From assembly GCF_030269445.1 (NCBI RefSeq), contig NZ_BSTJ01000006.1, positions 529,564-593,563 on the forward strand: 64,000 bases of DNA, written 5' to 3'. Positions 8,510 through 17,100 of this stretch are shown here, one piece after another. The notes under the pieces are model-generated. The model searched no databases. It saw nothing but the letters and a program-made list of their open reading frames with translations, and was not told where the DNA came from. Origin of the DNA: Actinoallomurus iriomotensis (GTDB lineage Bacteria; Actinomycetota; Actinomycetes; Streptosporangiales; Streptosporangiaceae). The stretch's first letter is position 1; the number at the start of each line of letters is the position of its first letter. The position numbers and the translations under genes were made by a program.

Positions 8510-9445
8510 ATGAACCTCATCCGGACACCGTTCGGTTTCGCCGACACCGCGGCCGAGGTCGCGGCGGGTATCGACCTGACCGGCCGGCGCGCCGTCGTGA
8601 CCGGCGCCTCCTCCGGCCTCGGCGTGGAGACGGCCCGTGCCCTCGCCGCCACGGGCGCCGAGGTCACCCTGGCGGTCCGCGACATCGCCGCGGGGGAGCG
8701 CGCCGCCAAGGACATCGCGGACAGCACGGGCCGTACGGCGCCGCACGTCGCACCGCTGGACCTGACCGACCCGGCCTCGATCACCGCGTTCACCGCCTCC
8801 TGGCGCGGGCCGCTGCACATCCTGGTGAACAACGCGGGCGTGATGGCCTGCCCCGAGCGGTACACCCCGCAGGGCTGGGAGTGGCAGTTCGCCACCAACC
8901 ACCTCGGCCACTTCGCCCTGGCCGCCGGGCTCCACGCGGCGCTGGCCGCCGACGGTACGGCGCGGATCGTGGTGGTCAGCTCCAGCGGGCACCAGCTCTC
9001 GCCGGTGGTCTTCGATGACGTGAACTTCGCCTTCCGCCCGTACGACCCCTGGCTCGCCTACGGCCAGTCCAAGACCGCGAACGTGCTCTTCGCGGTCGAG
9101 GCGACCCGGCGCTGGGCCGGTGACGGGATCACCGCGAACGCGCTCATGCCCGGCGCGATCCACACCAACCTGCAGCGCCACACCGGCGGCCGCGGCAGCG
9201 GCACGGTCCCGCCCGAGCTGATCAAGACGCCCGCGCAGGGCGCCGCCACCTCGGTCCTGCTCGCCACCTCGCCCCTGCTGGCGGGCGTGGGCGGCCGCTA
9301 CTTCGTCGACTGCCAGGAGACCGAGACCGTCGACCGCCGCGGTGAGGCGCCGCGCCTGCACGGCGTCGCCCGCTACGCCCTCGACCCGGCGGGCGCCGAG
9401 CGCCTGTGGGACCTGTCCCTCGCCGCCACCGAAGGAGCGGCATGA
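8510..9445 (+). CDS. Short-chain dehydrogenase/reductase
   Basis: 311 residues from ATG at 8510. The nucleotide-binding TGASSGLG is at about residues 30–37, NNAG follows near residue 108, and the catalytic YGQSK near residue 184 (YxxxK). The length and the sequence NHLGHFALAAGL place it among the retinol-dehydrogenase/WW-oxidoreductase-like SDRs. Its stop codon overlaps the next SDR start (ATGA), so the two are translationally coupled. It is probably regulated by the divergent LysR gene. Confidence 0.9.
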   Translation: MNLIRTPFGFADTAAEVAAGIDLTGRRAVVTGASSGLGVETARALAATGAEVTLAVRDIAAGERAAKDIADSTGRTAPHVAPLDLTDPASITAFTASWRGPLHILVNNAGVMACPERYTPQGWEWQFATNHLGHFALAAGLHAALAADGTARIVVVSSSGHQLSPVVFDDVNFAFRPYDPWLAYGQSKTANVLFAVEATRRWAGDGITANALMPGAIHTNLQRHTGGRGSGTVPPELIKTPAQGAATSVLLATSPLLAGVGGRYFVDCQETETVDRRGEAPRLHGVARYALDPAGAERLWDLSLAATEGAA

Positions 9446-10281
9446 ACACCACACCGAAGGTCGCCCTGGTCACCGGCGCCACCCAGGGCCTGGGCCTGGC
9501 CCTGGTCGAGGGACTCGCCGGTCGCATGGCCCCGCAGGACACCGTCTACCTCACCGGCCGCGACGTCGACCGCGTCACCCAGGCCGTCGACGCCATGCCC
9601 GGTGGCGGAGCCCGGGTTCGCGGCGAACTCCTCGACGTGGCCGACCCCGAGGCCGCCGGCCGGCTCGCCGCGCGCCTGAAAGAGCGGCACCAGGGCGTCG
9701 ACATCGTGTTCGACAACGCCGTCATGCGGGTGGGCCCCGACGACGACCCACGCGAGATCGTCGACGCCTACACCGAGGTCAACAACTTCGGCACCACCCG
9801 GGTGCTGCGCGCCTTCGCCCCGCTGCTGCGGGACGACGGGCGGCTGATCGTCGTGGCCAGCTCGCTGGGCACCCTGCACCACCTGGCGCCCGTACTCCAC
9901 GACCGCTTCGACGGACCGACGTCCCTGGACGAGGTGGACGAGCAGGTCGCGGCCTGGCGTGACGCGGTCAAGGACGGCAGCGCCCGCGGCGGAGCCTGGC
10001 CCGGCTTCGTCAACATCCCCTCCAAGATCGGCCAGGTCGCCGCCGTCCGCGCGCTCGCGCACCAGCGCCGCGAGCCGGATCTCGCCCGCGGCATCCTCCT
10101 CGCCGCCGTCTGCCCCGGGATGATGAACACGCCGACCTCCGGCATGTGGTGGGACGTCAGCGGCGCCCCCAGCCCGGCCGAGGCGGCCCTCGCCCTCCTG
10201 GATCTCGCCCTCGACCCCGTCGACCCCGACCACTACGGCCGGCTCGTCCGCCATGGTCAGGTCCTGCCCTGGTCACCCTGA
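9442..10281 (+). CDS. SDR-family protein, carbonyl-reductase-like, lacking the catalytic tyrosine
   Basis: 279 residues; the ATG at 9442 overlaps the preceding stop. TGATQGLG near residue 10 gives a good NADP-binding loop. The NNAG motif is degenerate (FDNAVMRV). In the active site, carbonyl-reductase relatives read WPxxAYGVTKIG, whereas here it is WPGFVNIPSKIG: the tyrosine is asparagine while serine-lysine are kept. It may be a family variant with different chemistry or a partner of the first SDR. The fold assignment is firm, the reaction is not. Confidence 0.8.
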   Translation: MNTTPKVALVTGATQGLGLALVEGLAGRMAPQDTVYLTGRDVDRVTQAVDAMPGGGARVRGELLDVADPEAAGRLAARLKERHQGVDIVFDNAVMRVGPDDDPREIVDAYTEVNNFGTTRVLRAFAPLLRDDGRLIVVASSLGTLHHLAPVLHDRFDGPTSLDEVDEQVAAWRDAVKDGSARGGAWPGFVNIPSKIGQVAAVRALAHQRREPDLARGILLAAVCPGMMNTPTSGMWWDVSGAPSPAEAALALLDLALDPVDPDHYGRLVRHGQVLPWSP

Positions 10282-10301
10282 GCGCCGATTACCTTGGGCG
10301 G

Positions 10302-11198
10302 ATGGTCAAGATGCACGCCGACGAGGCCGACACCGACCCGGATCTCGTCCGGCGCCTGGTCCGGGGGCGGTTCCCGCAGTGGGCGGACCTGCCGGTCGAG
10401 CGGCTCGCCTCCGGGGGCACCGTCAACGCCGTCTACCGGCTCGGCGAGGCGCTGACCGTCCGGCTTCCCCTCACCGCGGGCGGCGTCGCGGACCTGGAGT
10501 GGGAGGAACGGTGGCTGCCCAGGCTCGCGCCGGCGCTGCCCGTGACCATCCCGGCCGTCGTCGGGCGTGGCGAGCCCGCCGAGGGATACCCGTGGGCCTG
10601 GTCGGTGCACCGCTGGATCGACGGCGAGTGCCCGGTCGAGGGCCGGGTGGCCGAGCCCGACCTCCTGGCGCGTAACCTGGCGGCGTTCGTCACCGCGTTG
10701 CGGAAGTTCGACGCCGACGGCGGGCCCGCCGCGTACCGTGGGGTTCCGCTGGCGAGCGTCGACGCGTCCACGCGTGCCGCGATCGAGGAGCTCCGCCACA
10801 CCGACGAGCCCTTCGACGCCGCGGCGGCCACGGACGCCTGGGAGCGATCGCTCGCCGCACCGCCGTGGACCGGCGCGCCGTGCTGGGTGCACTCCGACCT
10901 CATGCCGAGCAACCTGCTCACCAGCGGCGGGCGGCTCACCGGCGTCATCGACTTCGCGACCGCCGGGGTCGGCGACCCCGCCTGCGACCTGATCGTCGCC
11001 TGGAACCTGCTGCCGGCCGCGGCCAGAGAGACGTTCCGGGACGCCGTGGACGTCGACGAGGCGACCTGGGCGCGGGGCCGCGGCTGGGCCCTGTCCATGG
11101 CGCTCGGCCAGCTGCCGTACTACCGGAACACCAACCCGGTCATCTCCGCCAACGCCCGCCACGTCATCCGCGAGATCCGGAGAGACACTCGGCCCTGA
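10302..11198 (+). CDS. Aminoglycoside phosphotransferase (APH)-family kinase
   Basis: 298 residues from ATG at 10302 (a second ATG follows at 10311). It has the protein-kinase-like APH fold: a glycine-poor N-lobe (ASGGTVNAVYRLGEALTVRLP), the catalytic loop CWVHSDLMPSNLL (HxDxxxxN) near residue 200, and the metal-binding VIDFATAGVGDPACDL (the DFG-equivalent aspartate). Actinomycete genomes carry many APH homologues that act on metabolites rather than antibiotics, so a resistance role is not implied. It lies 20 bases after the SDR pair and may belong to that operon. Confidence 0.85.
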   Translation: MVKMHADEADTDPDLVRRLVRGRFPQWADLPVERLASGGTVNAVYRLGEALTVRLPLTAGGVADLEWEERWLPRLAPALPVTIPAVVGRGEPAEGYPWAWSVHRWIDGECPVEGRVAEPDLLARNLAAFVTALRKFDADGGPAAYRGVPLASVDASTRAAIEELRHTDEPFDAAAATDAWERSLAAPPWTGAPCWVHSDLMPSNLLTSGGRLTGVIDFATAGVGDPACDLIVAWNLLPAAARETFRDAVDVDEATWARGRGWALSMALGQLPYYRNTNPVISANARHVIREIRRDTRP

Positions 11199-11322
11199 CG
11201 AGTCCCCACGGTATCGCCCGGTCACATGGTTCCCAGGCGTTTCGTGGTGGTGTTCTATGTTGCACAGCGTGGCCGCCGTGCTGAAGCTGGGATGGCCATC
11301 ACTAGTGCTTGGAGGCCATGAC

Positions 11323-13251
11323 GTGTCGGTGACCGAGGGTGACCTGCTGTGGGAGCCGTCCGAGGACGCGCGGCGGCGGGCCCGCGTCGGCAGGCTCATG
11401 GACGAGCGAGGCCTCGGTTCCTACGACGAGCTGTGGCGCTGGTCGGTCACCGAGGTCGACGCCTTCTGGGACACGGTGTGGTCGTACTTCGGCGTGCTCG
11501 GCGAGCGGGGCGACGGTCCGGTGCGCGAGGGCGCCGGGATGCCCGGCGTGCGCTGGTTCCCCGGTGCCACGATCAACTACGCGCGCAACGCCCTGCGGGC
11601 CGACCGCGACCAGGACGCCACGGCGGTGATCTTCCGGTCGGAGACCGGTGACCAGCGCACCCTGACGTACGGCGAGCTGGCCACGCAGGTCGCCGAGGTG
11701 CGCCAGGGGCTCCGCGAGCTCGGCGTGACCAGGGGCGACCGGGTGGCCGCGTACGTGCCGAACATCCCCGAGGCGCTGGTGCTCTTCCTCGCGACGGCCT
11801 CGCTGGGGGCGATCTGGTCCTCCTGCTCGCCCGACTTCGGGGCGCCGAGCGTGATCGACCGGTTCACCCAGATCGAGCCGAAGGTGCTCGTCGCGGTGGA
11901 CGGCTACCCCTACAACGGCAAGCGCTACGACCGGCGCGACGTCGTACGCGACATCCAGGCGGCGCTGCCCACGCTGAGCGCCACCGTGCTGATCCCGTAC
12001 CTGGGCACCGACGGCCACGAGGGCACGATCGGCTACGACGACCTGCGCCGGCCCGGCGCCGAGCCCGGTTTCGACGACGTGCCGTTCGAGCACCCCCTGT
12101 GGATCCTGTACTCCTCCGGCACCACCGGGCTGCCCAAGCCGATCGTGCACGGCCACGGGGGCATCGTCCTGGAGCACCTCAAGTCCCTCGGCTTCCACCA
12201 GGACCTCGGCCCCGGCGACGTCTTCTTCTGGTTCACCACGACCGGCTGGATGATGTGGAACTACCTGGTCGGCGGCCTCCTCGCCGGCGCGACCATCGTC
12301 ATGTACGACGGCGCGCCGAACGGCGACACGCTCTGGCGGCTGGCCGCCGAGACCGGGGTGACCTACTTCGGCGTCGGCGCGCCGTACATCCTGGCGTCGA
12401 TGAAGGCCGGCCTCGACCCGGGCAAGACCTTCGACCTGTCGCGGATCCGCGGGATCGGCTCGACCGGCTCACCGTTGCCGCCCGAGGGCTTCGCCTGGCT
12501 GTACGAGCACGTCGGCCGGGACCCGCTGGTCGGCTCGTTCTCCGGCGGCACCGACGTCGCCACGGGGTTCGTCGGGCCGTGCCCGCTGCTGCCGCTGCGC
12601 GCGGGCGTGATCCAGTGCCGGGAGCTCGGGGCCAAGGTCGAGGCGTACGGCGACGCGGGTGAGCCGGTCGTCGACGAGGTGGGCGAGCTGGTGCTGACCG
12701 AGCCGATGCCCTCGATGCCGATCTACTTCTGGAACGACGAGAGCGGCGAACGCTACCGGGAGTCCTACTTCGCCATGTACCCGGGCGTGTGGCGGCACGG
12801 CGACTGGATCAAGATCCTGCCCGACGGGGGCAACGTGATCTACGGCCGTTCGGACTCGACGCTCAACCGGGGCGGGGTGCGCATGGGCACCGCCGACTTC
12901 TACCGCGTCGTGGAGGCGTTCGACGAGATCGCCGACTCGCTGGTGGTCGACACGGGGCAGCTGGGGCAGGAGGGGCGGCTGCTGCTGTACGTGCAGCTCG
13001 CCGACGGCGTCGAGCTGTCGGAGGAGGTGACCGGGCGGATCCGGGCGGCGCTGCGGTCGACGCTGTCGCCGCGGCATGTGCCGGACGAGATCCGCGCGGT
13101 GCCGGGCATCCCGCGCACGCTGTCGGGCAAGAAGCTGGAAGTGCCGGTGCGCAAGATCCTGCTCGGCACCCCCGTGGAGAAGGCCGCCAACCCCGACGCC
13201 ATGGCGAATCCCGAGGTGCTGACGCACTTCATGCCCACGTCAGGACACTAG
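11323..13251 (+). CDS. aacS: Acetoacetyl-CoA synthetase (acetoacetate–CoA ligase)
   Basis: 642 residues from GTG at 11323, chosen for the GGAGG located 8 bases upstream. This is the length of AacS. An acyl-CoA synthetase N-terminal extension is followed by the AMP-binding motif YSSGTTGLPKPIVHG near residue 262 and the second motif GSFSGGTDVATGF near residue 405. The region NRGGVRMGTADFYR and the C-terminal RTLSGKKLEVPVRKIL, with the acetylatable lysine, follow. WSYFGVLG and the ATINYARNAL-type opening are characteristic of AacS rather than acetyl-CoA synthetase. It activates acetoacetate with ATP and CoA in ketone-body or branched-chain amino acid catabolism. Confidence 0.92.
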   Translation: MSVTEGDLLWEPSEDARRRARVGRLMDERGLGSYDELWRWSVTEVDAFWDTVWSYFGVLGERGDGPVREGAGMPGVRWFPGATINYARNALRADRDQDATAVIFRSETGDQRTLTYGELATQVAEVRQGLRELGVTRGDRVAAYVPNIPEALVLFLATASLGAIWSSCSPDFGAPSVIDRFTQIEPKVLVAVDGYPYNGKRYDRRDVVRDIQAALPTLSATVLIPYLGTDGHEGTIGYDDLRRPGAEPGFDDVPFEHPLWILYSSGTTGLPKPIVHGHGGIVLEHLKSLGFHQDLGPGDVFFWFTTTGWMMWNYLVGGLLAGATIVMYDGAPNGDTLWRLAAETGVTYFGVGAPYILASMKAGLDPGKTFDLSRIRGIGSTGSPLPPEGFAWLYEHVGRDPLVGSFSGGTDVATGFVGPCPLLPLRAGVIQCRELGAKVEAYGDAGEPVVDEVGELVLTEPMPSMPIYFWNDESGERYRESYFAMYPGVWRHGDWIKILPDGGNVIYGRSDSTLNRGGVRMGTADFYRVVEAFDEIADSLVVDTGQLGQEGRLLLYVQLADGVELSEEVTGRIRAALRSTLSPRHVPDEIRAVPGIPRTLSGKKLEVPVRKILLGTPVEKAANPDAMANPEVLTHFMPTSGH

Positions 13252-13305
13252 TGCCACGGCGAGCCGTCCGTCCACGAGTCGGCGAAACCCGGTTTTCGAG
13301 TTAAT

Positions 13306-14169
13306 GTGGCGCCCGTGAGCGCAACACCACAACGGCGTGGTGCGGCCGCTTCCGTGTCCGGTATGCCCGGAAACGGATATGGCGCACCGGGGCGTAACTT
13401 CGGTGAAGAAGGGGGGCGCCTCACCTACGGCGCCTACCTCAGGCTGCCGACCCTGCTCGACCAGCAGGTCCCCGAGTCCGAGCCCCCCGCCCGCGACGAA
13501 CTGCTCTTCATCACGATCCACCAGGTCTATGAGCTCTGGTTCAAGCTGCTGCTGCACGAACTGGGCGAGATCCGCCGGGCCATGATCGACGACGAGGTCT
13601 GGCTGGCCCGGCATCTGTTCCGGCGCGTACACGCCGTCGAGCGGGTGCTGGTCGACCAGATCCCGGTGCTGGAGACGATGACCCCGCAGGACTTCATGGC
13701 GTTCCGGGAGAAGCTGGCGCCCGCCAGCGGCTTCCAGTCCGTGCAGTTCCGCGAGATGGAGTTCCTCTCCGGCCACAAGGACCCCGGCTTCGTCAAACGG
13801 TTCCGCGGCCTCACCGACGACGAGCGGGAGCGCCTCGACCGCCGGCTCGCCGAGCCGACGCTCTGGGACGCCTTCGTCACGCTGCTGCGCGGCCGCGGGC
13901 TCGCGGCCGGCGACGATGACGAGATCCGGGAGTCGCTGGTCACCGTGGCCCACGACCGGGAGCGTTACGACGATCTCTGGCAGCTGTCCGAGGATCTGCT
14001 GACCCATGACGAGATGGCGGCGCTCTGGCGCCAGCGCCACGTCCAGATGGTCGAGCGGCAGATCGGCACCAAGTCGGGCACCGGTGGCTCCACCGGCGCG
14101 CCTTACCTCCGAAGCAGGCTTGACCTGCGGTATTACCCGTTGCTGTGGGAATTGCGAACCCTGCTCTGA
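13306..14169 (+). CDS. kynA: Tryptophan 2,3-dioxygenase
   Basis: 287 residues from GTG at 13306; GTG at 13315 is an alternative, and a TTAAT element just upstream hints at a leaderless transcript. The haem-dioxygenase signature DELLFITIHQVYELWFKLLLHEL near residues 65–87 carries the active-site histidine. FMAFREKLAPASGFQSVQFRE near residue 130 is the conserved substrate region, and the protein ends with the usual YYPLLWELRT. It opens the indole ring of tryptophan to N-formylkynurenine, the first step of the kynurenine pathway. No kynureninase or formamidase gene is in the window. The glutamate dehydrogenase gene follows 24 bases later. Confidence 0.92.
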   Translation: MAPVSATPQRRGAAASVSGMPGNGYGAPGRNFGEEGGRLTYGAYLRLPTLLDQQVPESEPPARDELLFITIHQVYELWFKLLLHELGEIRRAMIDDEVWLARHLFRRVHAVERVLVDQIPVLETMTPQDFMAFREKLAPASGFQSVQFREMEFLSGHKDPGFVKRFRGLTDDERERLDRRLAEPTLWDAFVTLLRGRGLAAGDDDEIRESLVTVAHDRERYDDLWQLSEDLLTHDEMAALWRQRHVQMVERQIGTKSGTGGSTGAPYLRSRLDLRYYPLLWELRTLL

Positions 14170-14193
14170 GAAGGCACTGAGGGAGATTTGTAG

Positions 14194-17100
14194 ATGAGCG
14201 GCGAACCGACCGGCCGGCCGGACGACGAAGCGGAGCGGGCCAAGGACGATCTCCTGCGCCATGCGGCGGAGGCCTGTGCCCACCACACGTACGGCGCCCG
14301 ACAGGAGACCGACGACATTCTCGGCTTCCTCCGGCTCTACTATCGGCATGTCGCGGTGGAGGACCTCGACTCCCGCGACCCGGCCGACATCTGGGGCCCG
14401 GCGATGTCCCACCGCCAGCTCGCAGAGGACCGCCCGCAGGGCCGGGCCAACGTGCGCGCGTTCACGCCCACCGTTGACGACCAGGGCTGGGACCCCGGGC
14501 ACAGCGTCGTGCAGGTGGTCACCGACGACATGCCGTTCCTGGTCGACTCGGTGACGATGGAGCTCAACCGGCACCAGCTGTCCACCCACCTGATCGTCCA
14601 CCCGCAGCTGAACGTCCGCCGGGACGTGGCCGGCCACCTGCGGGGCACCGACGACGGCGACGGCCTGGTGCTCGAGGAGTCCTGGATCCACCTGGAGATC
14701 GACCGGCAGACCGACCGCACGCTGCTGCAGGATCTGGAGAAGGACATCCGCCGGATCCTCGACGACGTGCGCGCCGCCGTCGAGGACGAGGACAAGATGC
14801 GGTCCCTGTCCCGTACGATCGCGACCGGGCTGCGGGAGAAGCGGCCGCCGCTGCCGGAGGAGGAGATCGGCGACGGCGTCGCGCTGCTCGACTGGCTGGC
14901 CGACGACCACTTCACCTTCCTCGGCTACCGGGAGTACACCCTGGAGTCCGGCGAGGACGGCGAGCGGCTGCGGGCCGTGCCGGGCACCGGCCTGGGCATC
15001 CTGCGCTCCGACCAGCCGGAGTCCACCAGCTTCGCCTCGCTGCCGCCGGAGGTGCGCGCCAAGGCGCACGAGCCGCGGCTGCTCGTGCTGACCAAGGCCA
15101 ACTCCCGCGCCACCGTGCACCGCCCCGCCTACCTCGACTACGTCGGCGTCAAGCGGTTCGGCGACGACGGCAAGGTGGTCGGCGAGCGCCGCTTCCTCGG
15201 CCTGTTCACCCACGCCGCGTACAGCGAGAGCATCGAGCACATCCCGGTGCTCGACCGCAAGCTCCGGACGGTCCTGGAGCGCGCCGGGCTCGCCCCGGAC
15301 AGCTACGACGGCAAGGACCTCATCGAGATCCTGGAGACCTACCCGCGCGAGGATCTGTTCCAGATCTCGGCCGACGAGCTGTTCCCGATCGCGACGAGCG
15401 TGCTGCGGCTGCGCGAGCGCAAACAGCTGCGGCTGTTCGTCCGCAAGGACGCCTACGGCCGCTACATGTCGTGCCTGGTCTTCCTGCCCCGCGACCGGTA
15501 CACCACGCAGATCCGGCTGCGCATCCAGGAGATCCTGCGCAGCGCCTTCGACGGCACGAGCGTCGACTACAGCGCGATGGTCGGCGACTCCGCGCTCGCG
15601 CGCCTGCACGTCGTCGTCCGCGGCGAGCGCGGCCGCCCGCTGCCCGACGACGTCGACCTGGCCGAGGTCGAGGCCCGGCTCGTCGCCGCCACCCGCTCGT
15701 GGGCCGACGACCTGGTCGAGGCGATCGTCGAGCAGTGCGGCGAAGAACGCTCCGGGGCGCTGACCCGCCGCTACACCAACGCCTTCCCCGAGGGCTACAA
15801 GGCCGACTTCCCCGCCCGTACGGCCTGCGCCGACCTCAAGCGCCTGGAGGCGCTGACCGAGCCGGGTCAGATCTCCATCAACCTGTACGAGCCGTACGGC
15901 GGCGAGCCCGGCGAGCGCCGGCTCAAGGTGTACCGGCTCGGGCCGCCGATCTCGCTGTCCCACGTGCTGCCGCTGCTGCACGACATGGGCGTCGAGGTGG
16001 TCGACGAGCGGCCGTACGGCATCGACCCCGAGGGCGGCCGCCGCTCCTGGATCTACGACCTGGGCCTGCGGTACGTCCCGTCGCCCGACGTGGACGAGGC
16101 CGACGTCAAGGACCTGTTCCAGGACGCCTTCACCGCGCTGTGGCGCGAACAGGTGGAGAGCGATCCGTTCAACACCCTCGTGCTGCGGGCCGGGCTCGCC
16201 TGGCGGCCGGTCATGGTGCTCCGGGCGTACGCCCGCTACCTGCGGCAGACCGGCACGACCTTCAGCGAGCGGTACATCGAGCAGGTGCTGGTCGACAACC
16301 CGCGCATCGCGCGGCTGCTGGTGCGGCTGTTCGAGTCGCGGTTCGACCCGGCGCTGAGCGCGCGCTCGGACGCGGCGCCCGACGCGCACGAGGAGCTCGG
16401 CTCGGCCATCGCCGAGGAGATCGAAGGTGCGCTCGACGCGGTCACCAGCCTGGACGAGGACCGCATCCTCCGCAGCTTCCTGTCGATGATCCGCGCCACG
16501 CTGCGCACGAACTACTACCAGCGGACCGGGGGCGGCACGCCCAAGCCGTACCTGGCGCTGAAGCTGGACCCCGAGGCGATCCCGGACCTGCCGCAGCCCC
16601 GCCCGCAGTTCGAAATCTTCGTGTACTCCCCGCGGATGGAGGGCGTGCACCTGCGGTTCGGGCCGGTCGCGCGCGGCGGCCTGCGCTGGTCCGACCGGCG
16701 TGAGGACTTCCGTACGGAGATCCTCGGCCTGGTCAAGGCGCAAGCGGTGAAGAACACCGTGATCGTGCCCGCCGGCGCCAAGGGCGGCTTCGTGTGCAAG
16801 CGGCTGCCCGACCCGAGCGACCGGGAGGCGTTCCTCGCCGAGGGCGTCGCGTCGTACAAGCAGTTCATCAGCGGCCTGCTCGACATCACCGACAACCTCG
16901 TCGGCGGCGAGGAGGGGGCGGGCCCCCGTAAGGGGGTCGGTGGAATGCGCGTGGTGCCCGCGCCGAACGTCGTGCGGCACGATGGCGACGACACCTACCT
17001 GGTCGTGGCCGCCGACAAGGGCACCGCGACCTTCTCCGACATCGCCAACGAGGTGGCCGCCTCGTACGGCTTCTGGCTCGGCGACGCCTTCGCCTCCGGC

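Noticed and set aside
10302..11198. Aminoglycoside resistance gene
   Set aside because: The APH fold is certain, but nothing identifies an aminoglycoside substrate; most such actinomycete homologues act on other molecules.
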